Shown: positions 37,891 to 50,601 of the stretch, in pieces
Numbering within the stretch: the stretch's first letter is position 1
Layout of the letters: every line of letters begins with the position of its first letter
DNA from: Todiramphus chloris collaris
Lineage: Eukaryota > Chordata > Aves > Coraciiformes > Alcedinidae
Assembly: GCA_025345505.1 (NCBI GenBank)
Contig: JANVCC010000077.1
Location: 7,111,669-7,175,668 of the forward strand
Direction: 5' to 3'
DNA length: 64,000 bases
Notes under the pieces: generated by a model
Databases searched by the model: none
Told to the model about the DNA's origin: nothing
Seen by the model: only the letters and a program-made list of their open reading frames with translations
Position numbers and translations under genes: made by a program

Positions 37891-40800
37891 TCATACCAAG
37901 GAAAATGGTGGAAATCACTAGGACTAGAGGAATTTACAACTACAGTATAACTATTTTAAACACGCTAAAATCCTCCAGTTGTAGAATAACAGAATGTGCA
38001 GCCAGCTTACATTGCCCCCACTCTCCGGGTCTCTCCGCCTGAGAGCGTTGGGTGATAGCTATGCACTAGTCGTGCCATAAATGAAATCAACAACAGCCTA
38101 TCACATGCCTGAAAGAAATACCTCTCTGACAACAACCAGAAAAACACAGCAAGAGATTTCAAAGGATACAACAGACAATATTGCCACCGCTGAAGTGCCT
38201 GCTTCCTTTAGGTATAAGCAGTATTACTGTGAGAACCACAGACCATAATAAGACGTTGACCAGAACCTCCTAGAAGCTATTTTATAAACCAGTCAACACA
38301 GATCTCATTCAAAACCATCACTGCCAGCAACAGCAGCCATGTCTATAGCTATTTGAGGAGGACTACAAGATCTGGAAAAGAAAAACAAAGGTTATTGGTG
38401 GAATATATGGGAGTTCAAGACTTAGTATGGAAATATGTCATAGAAAAATCTGTGACTCCTCACACAAAAGTTCACAACTGTGAGACGGATCAATCAAGTG
38501 ATATGCACAGTGCGGATGAAGAACTGTTACCAGAGCAAAACATAATGAGCTGAAGTTATCACCTTCTGTTAGAAATCTATTATTGGCTTGTGTAAGAACA
38601 AACAAGGAGCCTGAGAAGAGCCCCATAAGGCAGAAATTCCCCTTTTCTGACCTGGCTCTGAGACTCAGGGAAAGAAAAAGATAATTTCAGTTCTTAGCTC
38701 ACCTATAAAATGAGGACAAAACCTCCCTCACACCAGCATTAAGGGTGATTTATTTGTCTGAAATGAGAAGTGATTGATCCACATTTATTAGAATTTCAAA
38801 TAGGAAAAGGATTGTAGTATAAAATAAATCCTTAAGCTAAACAGCCCTAGTACTTTGACTACTGAATTGGCTAAAAAATGTAATTACCTTCTCTACAACA
38901 CCCACGCTTGCAGCATCAGAGTGCCACAATACAACCTGTTAATATTAGACAGCAATATTATTTCTTTAACACTGGTTTCTGTCAAAATTCAGTGATTTTT
39001 CTTATGGCTCAAGAAAAGACGAAAAGACACCACTACTGATAAACCTCCTATTTTACATGTCTTCATTTGTCTGAAGAAGCTGCCTACTGGACTAAATAAA
39101 GCTAATGGTAATTCTTTCAACATTTAGGGAAAAAAAAAAAAAAATTAGCAAAAATCTTCGTATTTCACCATACCAAACACTACCATTGGTGCCTGTTTGC
39201 TCTAGCATAACTGAAGATTACAGTTGTTAAAAATAACTGGTTTTCCATTAACTTAGACCTTCATGATAACAAGTAGTTTTGACAGTTTTTAAGCAGTTTG
39301 AGATAACATGCACAAGTAGGTCACAGTTAATACTTGGCTTTAGAAAAATGTCTTTCATCCAGAGAATTTACAGCTCTATGCAAACAAGCCCTTAGGTAAG
39401 CAACAATCTATAAGGCTTACTCCAACACCCAAATTCAGTCATGTATGAGTCCTAATAACGGCTCCTGAACAATGGCTGAAAGTAGTATATGAAGCTTCTG
39501 CAAACTGCAAAATTAAAAAGCCCGACTGACGTCAACGGCAGCTCTCCACCGATTCCAAGAGGCTGCAGAACAGGTCGTGAGAGTGCCCTGGGAAGGACTC
39601 CAACTTGACAAAGAAGTGAAAAGGGATTTTCAAAGTTCGTTTCAGCTCCCAGTTCAATCACTAGATTTCCAAAATGATTATTTGTTCAAGCTTCTGGGAA
39701 TACACGTCTGTGCTGCCTCATCTGGCGTTTGGTCAAAATATCCACTAGAATTGTGCTATGGGGAAAGTGGCAGAAGAATGTTAGAGACCTCACACTTGTA
39801 TAACAGCGAGAGGTGAGGGACAGGTGTGAAGGACTGCAACAACCTAGTCTGTGAAGGGTGGAAGAAAGTAAAGGAAAATTTCAGAACATTCATCTTAAAG
39901 CGTAGGTGAGCCGTTAGTCCTCACAGCACTGTCATTTCCATTGCATAGGGAAGCGTAAAACTCCTCACGTGGAGTTCCATTTGAGGCAAAACTACATGAA
40001 TTTGTGTTATTAGTAACATTTTACATATTGACTTGCAGTTTGTCATAACGAGAGTCACTACATGGGTAGTTTTGGCTCAAAAACAACAGAGCAGAAGAGT
40101 TAAAAGGATCGTTCCAGAAGTACAGAGGCACCACTGGATTTCTACTGTCATCTGTTAGGGTTGGTTCACTAGACCATGCTGCCTCCTGGAGCAAAAGAGA
40201 TGAATAGAGAACTGCACAGATTGAACACTGATAATATTTTGATGGTTTTTACTATGCTTTGAATATCTTCTGCAGATTAGCAATAAAAAAGGCACAGGTG
40301 AATGTTTAACTCTTCTGCTGTTCTTGTTATGCTTAATATATAACCAACAGACAGCTCCAAGTGCCTGATGCATTCAGAATAATAATGACCACCTTTCTGA
40401 CAGCTAACACAACATAAAATATTAATAATCAATATTTGCTAAGTATGCAGACCCTGATGATACAGTGGTTTTAAGAAGACTGCATATGCATGAGGTAATC
40501 TGCCTTCATGAAGCACAGGGCCCCTGTCTGACACTTAACAAAGCCCTAACCCCTTAAAGAATCACTTCTTACTCAAGATACATTCTGATGAGTAACCTCA
40601 TTAAGACCAATCATACCACATACGTGTGTAAAAGTACATTCATATGTAAAAAATTTATAGCAGTAGTGTTTAAAACGGTTACTAATAACAATGGACTATA
40701 CTGCTTTAGACAGTAAATTTTCAGTGGGTGGTGATGGAAAGATCAGGCCACTGGTGACAGAATGACACTTATTTTCCAGGTCTATTTGTTAAAATGGAAA

Positions 40801-42250
40801 TGCAGGCATCAATAGGAATTAGTATCTTCATCTCTTTTATGAATCTTATTCACTACTTCCCGAAAGTCCTATGGACTTTCTCTCTCCCTCCAATTAATTA
40901 TTCTGAAAAGACTAGATGGCACAGAAGGGGCTGAGAACGAGTTCACCCTTCTTCTCCAGGCAGCTCTCCAGGAGAATCAAGCAGGCATCAAACATCATGT
41001 GTTGTGCAGATGAATAGAGAAGAGGGATGGTGGGGGGAGGAAAAGGGAATATGGCCAGTGGAAATGTTCCTTGGCTTCCCATTCTGTACGGTTCAGTTTT
41101 GGTGAGTCATCTGCAGAGCAGAAATGGCAAAGTTTTTCTGCTGCTTCCTCAAATCCAGGTACCCCTTTGAAGACACATCTAATCCATGTGGGTTTTCCCC
41201 ACAAGCAGTAATGCAGCCCTAGCACAGCACTGATGCTAGTATACTTAGTATTCCTCCAGAAATGGATTCTTCAGAGACTGATACAGCCCATTTCTTCCTA
41301 AAGCAAGAATTCTACTGTGCCACAAAGAATTATGCTGCTCTAACACCATTTATTATTTATAGCTGAAATGGGTGTGATGCTTTAGGAATATGGTCACAAA
41401 ATGCTGACGATCTTTCAGCAGTCACACAATGCTTTTCATGTGCAGAAAGCTCATTTGGACGTGAGCAGGAATCCAAGAAAATGAATGAGCTGGTGGTCCA
41501 TGCTGAGCAGTATTTAATACATTAAGATGCAGAGTACTAGAGAGATGAACAAGTAAGATGTATCCCCGCATTCAGGGGTTTGTTAATTTGTAATATATAA
41601 TTTTGACTAAGTATTTTTTTCATTTCAGAGATAACTGGGAGTGGTTTTACTTGTCATTCTTGTGCAGATAATTTTCTCTCTTCGGGAGATGCTTACAAGT
41701 ATTTCTGCTTTGTTATGCCAACGTTCAGAAAATGCTTAACTTTATGCCTCCAGTCCTTTAATTGGTACTAACTATAGTCAAAACCCCTAAAAGCATCAGT
41801 CTTCGGGCCACACCTGCATCAGCTTCTCATACTGGAAGCGGAAGTTTGGGACAAGACAGATCTGCAGTCAAGGAGGTTGATCTGTTCATCTCCAGCCCAG
41901 AATTACCAAACACACAGTCAGAGCCTACGCAGAAACGCGTGCAAAGGACAAAGGCTATTCAAGTTTAGGCCATTATTAAAGCAAATGCAAATCTGAAGTA
42001 AAAGTTCAGAATGCTAATTTCAAAGCAGATGCAAATGTCCACCAGAGGTACAATCTGACGATCGGATTTACCACCACGCCCGAACAGCAGCACTTGCTTT
42101 ACAATGACAGGACAAGGCAGATGCCTCACTGGCGCTCAGCAGGCACGCCAGTACCAAGCAGTTACTATTTCCTAAGCAGCAAAAACCACCGAGTTCTGAC
42201 CCTAACCCCCACCTCACCACCATATTCCTTTCTCTCCACACAAACGCTAC
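37891..42250. other. mostly non-coding sequence leading to a CpG island
   Basis: Apart from the possible old SINE/LINE piece listed separately, no supported feature is seen. An A15 tract lies at 39130-39144. GC content rises from about 42,050 towards the CpG island. Confidence 0.5.
38680..38790 (+). repeat. possible MIR/L2 3'-end relic
   Basis: The words 'tttcagttcttagctcacct' and 'ataaaatgaggacaaaacct' followed by 'ccctcacaccagcattaagg' recall the shared MIR/L2 tail ('cagtttcctcatctgtaaaatgggg ... cctacctcacagggttgttg'). The match is weak and by eye. Confidence 0.3.
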
Positions 42251-42652
42251 CATCATCATCTAAAACGCACCGAACCGCCGCACCCCCGGGACCCGCACAG
42301 CCGCTCGCCGGGAGCTGGGAAAAGGCGAGCGGGGTTCCCACCCCTCGCCCGGCAGGCGCGGCTGGGTGCCCGTCCCCAAGGATGCTCAGCGGTGCTCAGC
42401 CCTGCTGCAGCTCGCTCCGGAACCCCTTCCACGGGCGAGCTGCACAATGGTACCGGGCAAGCGACAGCCGGTGACGGGGGCAAACCTCCTCGCCTCCCCC
42501 TGATCCAAAATCCCACGCCACCTCCGCCCAAGCGCAGCGAGCGGGGCACTGCAGCACGGCAAGGCGCGCAAGGTCAAGCGCGGCTCCTTCGCCCGCGCCC
42601 AAGCCGCCGCTGGTGGGGACGCGGAGCCCGGCGCGGCGCGGCAGAGACCCAC

Positions 42653-42665
42653 CTCTGGCAGACAT
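42653..42665 (-). CDS. candidate first coding mini-exon of the CpG-island gene
   Basis: On the - strand, after a GC-rich leader, comes ATG TCT GCC AGA G followed by the donor gtgggt (GT at 42652-42651). It would encode M-S-A-R plus one base, phase 1. An in-frame TGA lies one codon upstream of the ATG (TGA GCC ATG), so translation cannot start further up in this frame. The exon lies about 95 bases downstream of a CCAAT box. Long first introns after a tiny coding exon are common in vertebrate genes. The gene could be ABLIM1, an actin-binding LIM protein of the cytoskeleton known to use several promoters. No LIM exon is visible, however, so I give no symbol. Confidence 0.4.
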
Positions 42666-42757
42666 GGCTCAGGCGGGCGGGGAGCCGCGGAGCTCCGGCG
42701 GCGGCGGCGGCGGCAGCGCACGGCCCGCACCGCCCTGCGCTCTCCGCGACGCGGCGG

Positions 42758-42762
42758 CCAAT
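42758..42762. promoter_or_regulatory. CCAAT box (NF-Y type)
   Basis: GGCCAAT on the + strand (ATTGGCC on the - strand) lies in the CpG island, 95 bases upstream of the - strand start codon. NF-Y sites work in either orientation and usually sit 60-100 bases before the transcription start. Confidence 0.5.
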
Positions 42763-42792
42763 GCGGGGAGGGGGGAGGGAGGCGGTGGCGCT

Positions 42793-42824
42793 GGGCTGGG
42801 CCGGGCCGGGCCGGGCCGGGCGGG
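42793..42824 (+). promoter_or_regulatory. GGGCC repeat with G-quadruplex potential
   Basis: Seven runs of three G separated by one or two bases lie directly before the assembly gap. This fits the classical G-quadruplex pattern on the + strand. Such tracts are common in CpG-island promoters and block sequencing polymerases. Confidence 0.7.
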
Positions 42825-42845
42825 TCCGCGCCGCTGCCGCGCTCC

Positions 42846-43245
42846 NNNNNNNNNNNNNNNNNNNNNNNNNNNNNNNNNNNNNNNNNNNNNNNNNNNNNNN
42901 NNNNNNNNNNNNNNNNNNNNNNNNNNNNNNNNNNNNNNNNNNNNNNNNNNNNNNNNNNNNNNNNNNNNNNNNNNNNNNNNNNNNNNNNNNNNNNNNNNNN
43001 NNNNNNNNNNNNNNNNNNNNNNNNNNNNNNNNNNNNNNNNNNNNNNNNNNNNNNNNNNNNNNNNNNNNNNNNNNNNNNNNNNNNNNNNNNNNNNNNNNNN
43101 NNNNNNNNNNNNNNNNNNNNNNNNNNNNNNNNNNNNNNNNNNNNNNNNNNNNNNNNNNNNNNNNNNNNNNNNNNNNNNNNNNNNNNNNNNNNNNNNNNNN
43201 NNNNNNNNNNNNNNNNNNNNNNNNNNNNNNNNNNNNNNNNNNNNN
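42846..43245. other. assembly gap, 400 N
   Basis: Exactly 400 undetermined bases inside the CpG island. The length may be an estimate. Open frames that run through the gap are artefacts. Confidence 0.99.
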
Positions 43246-44800
43246 CGTGCCCGCGCGCCCCGCAGACCGGCCTGCCGCGCCGGGGGTGGCGGAGGGGCCG
43301 CGGCGGCTCCCGTGAGGCGGGACTGCGCGCTGGGACCGGCGCCCGGCGGCGGCGGCGGCGGGGCCGGGGGGGGCCGAGGATCGCTACGGGTGCGGCGGCG
43401 GGGAAGTGTCACACGGTGGGTGTGCGGGGCGCGGCTCGTCGCAGGGCGCTGCGCTCGGGGAGGGTCACACCGGCTGCACAGGCAGAGCACCGCCGGCCCC
43501 TCCGCTCTTTGAAGTGCTGGAGAGACGGGTCTTCTAAAATCCCCGACCGTGCCGTTCGACAGCAATTCAGCTCATTTATCACCTGACGCTTAAGCGTGTG
43601 GCACAACTTGGAATTCACCCACCGAACAGCAACAGAGCGTTGCAGCTATACACCTGCGTATCTGTGTGTAAATAGTATATAAACATACAAAATCATAGCA
43701 ATGTTGTCTGCAAAACAATCTGAGTGTTAACATACAGAAAAGAGTACTCGGCTTCCTCCTAGCATCTTAATAAAAGCAGTCAGCAAACAACTGCAAAGCA
43801 CCGAAGTACAAGATCAGTATCTAGTGGCCACCCTCCCTACCGTAGCCTGGCCTCCAGTCTAGCAAAGCCAAACACTCCCAAGCCACGCTAAAAAGAAAAT
43901 CCCCTATGCCACCAGTTTATTAGATGCTGGCAAGAGTTAAGCAAAACAGCAATCTAGTTTATCAAGAATAACAGGTTAGAAGACCACATCAGAATAGTGA
44001 AAACAAAACAGCAGAGCAGACTCTTATCAATTTCAGAATGGGCAACTATGAACTGCAAACTCTGCAGTGTTCAGTGAGGAGCCAGCATGAAAACGACATG
44101 ACAGGAGAGACTGAATCACACTCCTCCACTCTGCTCTACCGTACACTATAAATCTTCATACTAGCAAGAAGCCTACACATTTTTTTCCACCAAAAAAAAA
44201 AAACCAAAAAAAACCCCCAAAACATCAGAATCTTTGTATCTAAGAAAGGTGGCGAAGATTGCATTACAGTGTGTCTGCAGAGCAGAAACAGATGCTACCA
44301 AGGGGCACACCAGGCGCTCCCACTGCGGTTGGGCAGTGCAGCCCGGCCAGCGGACCTGCTCTATCAGACCAACCCTCTGTCAGCGCTTTTATGTCGCTCA
44401 CCTTCCCCTTCACGCCAACCAAGCAGGGAGCACCCGTGTGTAAGGAAGCATGGAAGCAGCAGCAGAATGGACCAGCACACACCTGCCTTCTCATGGGGTG
44501 ACCCACGCTCAAAAAGTGTATCGGCAGTTCGTCTGAATTTGAGCTCCTGCTCACACACAGCAATGACTTTCAGTCACGTCCAGCTCTATTCGCCGTGGAT
44601 TAACCCAGTGTCCCCCATGCTTCAGCTCAGTCATACTCCTTATGTCATTCTGTTCTCTTGCCCATTACAAATGTTTCTGAATCCTGCAGCAGGAATGAAA
44701 TAAATTTCAAGTTGTTCTTCTCCTTCCAAACTCCTATGGCATTAGCCTTAGTTGGTGATCTGACATACACATGAAAAACAGTTCCTTTCCCTGTCTTCTT

Positions 44801-44839
44801 TTCTGAAACCAGTAGAATTTTCTGAAATTAGTAGAATTT
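44801..44839. repeat. two-copy tandem duplication, about 19 bases
   Basis: The unit 'ttctgaaaccagtagaatt' is followed at once by 'ttctgaaattagtagaattt'. The copies differ at two bases, suggesting a slippage duplication. Confidence 0.8.
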
Positions 44840-45470
44840 TCCACTTGCAATCAACTCAGGTTTTCCATCTTGGTCCAAAAGAGCCAAGGTTTTCCTCTGT
44901 CAATGTAGTACAACAGCATTTTGTATTTTTGAGTCATTTCCTATGCACTTCCTTCAGTGAGTTTCTGACTAGCACTATCAAGGGTTCTCCTGTGTGATAC
45001 TCAATAGAAGGTTCAGGAACATGCAGAAATTAGGTTTTTAATGAAGAACTTCCTTTCTTTATACTGCTAGGAAGTAGGAAGGGAAAGGCACTTGTAACTT
45101 GGGTTTGTATAGAACACAAAGAGTTTATTCCATTCACTCTGTAAAGTCTCTAAGGCAGAGAAGTTCAACAGACATGTTTGTCAGAGAGCTAAAATGGATC
45201 AGATGCAGTGCTCCTTTATTAGAGTGAGTTTTTTAGCTGGGTTTCTGGAGAAATTGAGGTTTATTATGTTTTATTTTTCTGCCTGTCTATCAAGTACCAT
45301 CCAAGAATTTTCAGATTTGTATATGGAGAATTTAAATTCAAGTTGATTAAAAGGTATAATTCATAAAAAGCTGTACATCACTACACTTTTGAACCAGTGT
45401 GTCACATAGGAAAGCAGGATAGTAGTTTTAAAAATAATTAAGATCCCATCAGTTATATGCAAGTTCTTTC

Positions 45471-45491
45471 TTTTTTTTTTTTTTTTTTTTT
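45471..45491. repeat. poly(T) tract, 21 T
   Basis: A pure T homopolymer, with no recognisable retroelement body on either side. Confidence 0.8.
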
Positions 45492-47748
45492 CATTAAAGT
45501 CAGAGGAGAATGACTTAGCATGGTTGAAAAAGCAGGTAGAAGTTAACATTACATATCTGATGCAGATAACTTATCAGTCAGAACGTACCCATCCTTGCAC
45601 AATACAGTATGTTTGCTCTTGAAATCAGATCATTGTGGCAAAAGTTAGGCTCTTTTTTTTTTTTGGAACAAAGGACAACTTCTGTGGGCAAGGCAAAATG
45701 CAAGGATGGCCAGGACTGGCCTGAATAATCTACTTAACTTGTGTCACTGAACTGATCTTGGGATGCCGAGGAATGATGGAAACTACAGGATTTTTCTACA
45801 AGTTTTTACTGTATGTTCCACCATATCTCCACTGGCTCCCTTCTTAGGGAAATCAGACCTATAGCAGTCATACAAGAATGGAACAAAACCTACAGCATTA
45901 CTAAGCCTTATCAGTTAATTAGAATTTTAGTAAATTCATAATAAACAGTTGTCTGTGACAAGAAAGCAAGACAGCTCTCTTACTTTCAACATAAGACTCA
46001 ACTGCAGTGAGTCAGTAATGGACAGCATAGTCACATAAATACATGGCCTTTCAGTCAGCTTCAAGGGCAGCTCCCACTAAGCTCTTTTGAGAAAAGTTGC
46101 CATTTATATATGGCAAAGGAGAACTGAGCTCCAAACTACTCACAGCAAATATCAATAGAAATGCTTTACTAAAGTTTTTTGATTCCCCCAATATCCCACA
46201 TGTACAAAGAGACTTAACCACCAAAAGAAAAAAGAAAAAAAAGACAAAATGTTAAAGAGTTCCCTTGAATGAGACACATCCCAAAGACATCTCCCTCATT
46301 TTTACATGGATTGTGTAAGATCATGCTATCACATAAATGCTATAGGTTTTATAAAACAAAGAAATATTGGCAGTCCTGTCCAATAAGCCTGTTTATATAT
46401 AGACTACATTGCTCTTGCATCAAAATGGCTAATGTACCTCTGGGAACTTAGGACACAAGGGACAAAATGTCCAATTGGTTTCAGAGAGACAGGTTAGAAA
46501 AGATCAGCTAAATGTTGGGCAGCATTTACTGCTGAAGAACTTCAGCATTACCCCTGTGTGTCCTTATCAGAAAGATCCCAACAAAGAGCTCAGGGTCAGA
46601 AACTTAATCAGGTCTTCATCATGTTCTCAACAGGCTCACATATTAAGTATGTACCATGAATAAGAGCTGTGAATCTTAACTCCTCAATAATTTATTTTTC
46701 TAATTTTGTATGCAGTGCACGCCTTCAGGATATGTGAAGACAATCCCACAAACTGCCTTTGTGGCAGTTTAATTATGAATTGGAGTTTTTAGATCTGCAA
46801 CAAGTAAGGGCACTATCTCACCATTTGCCCTGCTTTACCCTTTACCCTAAAGAATTTGTTGTGGCCAAGCTGAATTAATTTATGCAATCAGAGGTCGTTA
46901 AATGCGCAAGCATTTTTACAAAGTGTAACTTTTAGATCATGCTATCAACATAAAACATGACAGGAATTTCCTTGCTCAAAGTTCACATCAGCAAAGTTGT
47001 TTATGAATAACATGGTGAGAATAGCAAAGAATATTCTGGATAAACCGGAGTAAAAATCTCTCAGCAGTTGTCTACATGGAGAAAGTGTCAGGAATCAGAA
47101 GCAAAAATTAACCTGTACTTGCAATTACATTGAGCCAGACTCTGAGGAGTGTATATATTCTCCTGTGAACAGCCGTATTTATGTGGGGTAGAAAGACTGG
47201 AGAAAAAGAAATGAATTACCTAAATCAACAAGAAAGTACATCAGTAAGGAATTTGACACCTGATCATAAGAGATATTTAAGTTTCTTCCCATACTCCTGA
47301 AATTCACACGTTGCTGAGGCTGTCTTAATTTCTCAAATGCTATTTTCTTTATAGGTATTTTCTATTCTGAATACTGTACTGCAGGGCCCTCTGGCTGGCA
47401 AGTATAGAAGTGGACAGCCCTCCCTTCAGAGCATGTCAAGATCATTCCTTAATTAGCTGGTGGACACAATTTGATCTGAGAGACACAGAGCACTGGCTCT
47501 TTGTCAGGAACTAAATGACTTGTTCCTTGTCATACTAAGTCAAGATAAGCAACCCCTAGTCCCTAGCACACCACTGACCACTTTTACAGCAAAGGCACAT
47601 GCCTGTGTGTAGAAATTCCCCCTCAGACAACATCTCCTTGAAACTGTGATGGCTGTCTCACGTGGACTCAGGACACACATGGGAAAGAGCACAGTCTTAC
47701 AGTCGTGGTAAAGCAGTTTGCATCTTGAAAGAGTCCTGAAGAGATTTG

Positions 47749-47800
47749 GAAAAAAAAAAAAAGAAGAAAAAAAAAAGAAAAAGAAAAAAAAAGAAACCCA
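47749..47800. repeat. A-rich/AAG purine tract
   Basis: About 50 bases of A runs broken by single G residues, all purine on the + strand. This is a low-complexity or microsatellite tract. Confidence 0.8.
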
Positions 47801-49417
47801 CTCTTCTTCACTTAGTCTTGCCCAATACATCCAGGTACACATATTCCAGATACTTTCTCTTTTCTGTTGACATCTGCCAATAACTTATGTGTTGTGCATG
47901 TGAGATATTTAATGTTCAGATCTAGCTGAGTATTCTCACGCTTTTTTTTTTTTCCTTTAATATGTTAAAAAACCAAAAAGCATAATGTCTACTTTAGTCA
48001 CACTTCATTGGGGTTTTTTTGACTCACTTTTGAATCTGTTTGAGTTTAGGGATGATGCTAATTCTCCACAACATCCAGCTGTTTATTCCACAGGAAGTCA
48101 CCCTGATAGAGATGCCAGCAGCTGACTGAACTCTGGAATGGAGCACATGGCTGGAGTGAGATATGAGGCCAGGCTGCCATCTGCGGGCTAGGATCTAGCA
48201 CGGGGAGGAATTGTTTCACAACAGCTCATGGAAACTGATTAATGCTGGTACGAGATTTCTACGTCTGAACACAGAATTTTGACGTATGCTGTACATGTAA
48301 TGCCAGATAGAACAATTGGCTTTCTGCTGCCTGGTTGTTACTGCTGGAGAGGCAGAAGGAAATGCAGACTGCACACGGCTGATGCAGCAGTCAAGCACCC
48401 CAGGTACAAATAACAGCTGAAGATGATACCACCTGGGAATTCCCAGGCAAGGCAGAGACTGGGAATAACAGCTTCTGAGCAGAAAACCAGAGAAACTAAA
48501 TGGATGGAAATACTTCACTTAGCACACGAGCTGCCAGTCAGGAATCAAGGACGGTGCTTTGCAGCACCACTCCAAGATCTAATCAGGAACAGGTTCCATT
48601 ATGTTGGCCATGATACATATTACAGGTCTGCTTACTTTAGCATTTCACAGCATGCAGACTGAATGTCAAACTAGTCCAAAGCAGCCTGAGGCAAAAGAAC
48701 AGGGATGAGCAACAGAAACATTTCTGGATGACCCTGGGTCTACTACAGAATTCATTTGCTTTGCTTGTTGTCAGCAGTGCCTCCAGCTCAGTTCCTTAAA
48801 GGCTTCATCCAAGTACAGATGCTCATTCCTACCAGGCTGATGACTCAGAAAGAATTGCAAAGGAGCAAGTTGTATGTACTTCTTCTGGAAATGCCATTTG
48901 GCTCAGAGTACAGCCTTTGAGCATGAAATTTTAACTGGAAGTATTCAGATGGCTCCCTTTACCCTCACTTACAGGTAAAATAATGCAATGGTGATCTACA
49001 TGGTCACTCTCACCTCTTTAGGAACCACACAAGAATTCAGTCAGTTGTCAAGAAGGGACAGTCTTTGAATACAAGACCTTTCCTTTAGGGCTTAGTTGCT
49101 GCAAAGATGCAAATATCACGCGGGACGTAATAGCCACGGGGGTAAGTCAATGTCTTCACAAACTCAAACCAGTCCTGTAGCTTCAAATAACATCATTTAA
49201 GAACTAAGTGGGACAAGTGAACTGCTAAGATGATGAGCTGTCATGTGCAGCAACCAAAGCTTTTACAAGCCAAGTAACAGGCAGCAGCTAAGCCCAGAGG
49301 TAACATTACTAGTTGGTACACTAATTCATTCCCCAGGGTTCCTCCTCTCCCCAAAGAAGAGCTACGAGGGTTCCCTGTGATCTCCCCGCTCTGTCCCGCC
49401 GGTGACAACGAGGCACC

Positions 49418-49432
49418 TGCGCCCTCTGCTGG
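49418..49432 (-). promoter_or_regulatory. CTCF-like binding motif
   Basis: The - strand reads CCAGCAGAGGGCGCA, a very close match to the vertebrate CTCF core CCASYAGRKGGCRS. It sits in a small GC-richer patch (about 49330-49490) between the two CpG-island promoters, where an insulator would be plausible. The motif match is direct; binding is inferred. Confidence 0.6.
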
Positions 49433-49490
49433 CCAGAGCCCGTCCCTCCCAGGAGCCAGGATCCGGTCACCGGCCACCTTCCTGGCGTCA

Positions 49491-50601
49491 CAAAATTAAG
49501 GGTAGCATCTCTGGACTGTTGTCACATGGCACTCTGTGGCTAGTGAACACCGAGGAGCGTTGTGACACTAGCATTTGGGTCTTTCTACATAGCTGTGCTG
49601 TCAATAATTTAACATTAATCATGAAGCCACTACCGAGTACCTCGTAACATAAATAATTCAGGCAATTTCTTCAAAATTAAGACATTTTACAAAGCCAAAA
49701 TTTAATACCAGGCTCCATGAAAGAGTTCAGTTATGCCTCGGGACAGAGATAACTGAAGCTTCGACAAAAACCTACTTTTAATTGTGGACTAATGTGCAAG
49801 AGAGATCTGCTGAAAGTTTCTATAGTTGCATAGTAGTAGCATATTACTGAGTAACTTGACTATTTAGATTAGCTTCTGTTTACTATTAAACAGATTACCT
49901 GATGACTTTTAGGGGATGAGGAGATTACAGCCCTAAATCCAAAAATGTAGGTAACAATGACATCTTATTATGCACTAGAAAACAAACAGTGCAGTCAGAG
50001 CTGATCTGAAAATTACTCAAGGAATCTTTTGGTAGGCTCAAAATTGAGCACCTAAATTCTCTGAGAAATACATGCAGATTCTGGTTGCCATTCATCCCTC
50101 TCTGCAAGTACACAGATGAGTGATGGAGGGAGCCAATTTATAAAGCATGTGGACTACTCAATTATATTTTATTTCAATATTTTGTGGGCAAAATCCTGTC
50201 TATTTATACCACGTTCAGACTCTTGCAGTCATTACAGTTGCAATATAACATAAACCCAGTTTATCCTTAATCTCTTCGCTTCGTCCTGATAACCTTCAGA
50301 CTTCAGTGAAACTGGCCAAGCTCCAACTGATCATATTTGAGAGTATTTTATCTGTTTTCAGTAATTTATGATATGCTAACACTTGCAGACACCGTATGGC
50401 AGAACATTCATATATTTACTTACAGAGGAAAGCTTGGATTATAACACTTCAGTGGAATAGAAACATTTGAGGAAAACATGATGTGTTTGGAAAATAAATG
50501 TCTCATTTCAGTGACAACATGTATGTGTGATGTCCTTGTGGTCTCCTTTACAAAACCCATTATATAAGCTAGAGCAGGGTAGTACAGGCAGCATAACCAA
50601 G
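49491..50601. other. non-coding sequence
   Basis: Nothing beyond chance frames is seen. Confidence 0.5.

Larger units (their letters stand above)
42251..43530. promoter_or_regulatory. CpG island promoter, interrupted by assembly gap
   Basis: The sequence switches from AT-rich to very GC- and CpG-rich, with (CGG)n at about 42696-42714 and again at about 43344-43361, and GGGCC repeats just before the gap. Such islands mark vertebrate gene promoters. A CCAAT box and a start codon followed by a donor support a - strand transcript. Divergent transcription to the right is possible but shows no coding exon. By vertebrate gene order upstream of FHIP2A (AFAP1L2, then ABLIM1 on the opposite strand, then FHIP2A), ABLIM1 is the expected gene. 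That identification is inference. Confidence 0.8.
43531..49330. other. non-coding sequence between the two CpG islands
   Basis: No supported exon. It holds an A/C tract (about 44190-44222), a 19-base tandem duplication (44801-44839), a T21 tract (45471-45491) and a purine tract (47749-47800). A - strand frame at 48216-48518 follows an acceptor-like 'tatcatcttcag', but no donor or family supports it. Confidence 0.5.

Noticed and set aside
1-42650. ABLIM1 LIM-domain exons on the - strand
   Set aside because: I looked for the zinc-finger spacing and conserved LIM words by eye and found none, so the ABLIM1 assignment stays an inference from gene order.
42392-43565. Long frames (about 300 codons) across the CpG island
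   Set aside because: They run through the 400-N gap and are GC-driven. The peptide is low-complexity Ala/Arg/Pro/Gly.
48174-48188. Second CTCF-like word, tgccatctgcggg
   Set aside because: It differs from the core at important positions and is much weaker than the site at 49418.
48216-48518. Possible downstream exon of the divergent - strand gene
   Set aside because: There is an acceptor-like site, but joining in phase to the 53.83 kb donor gives a stop within a few codons.
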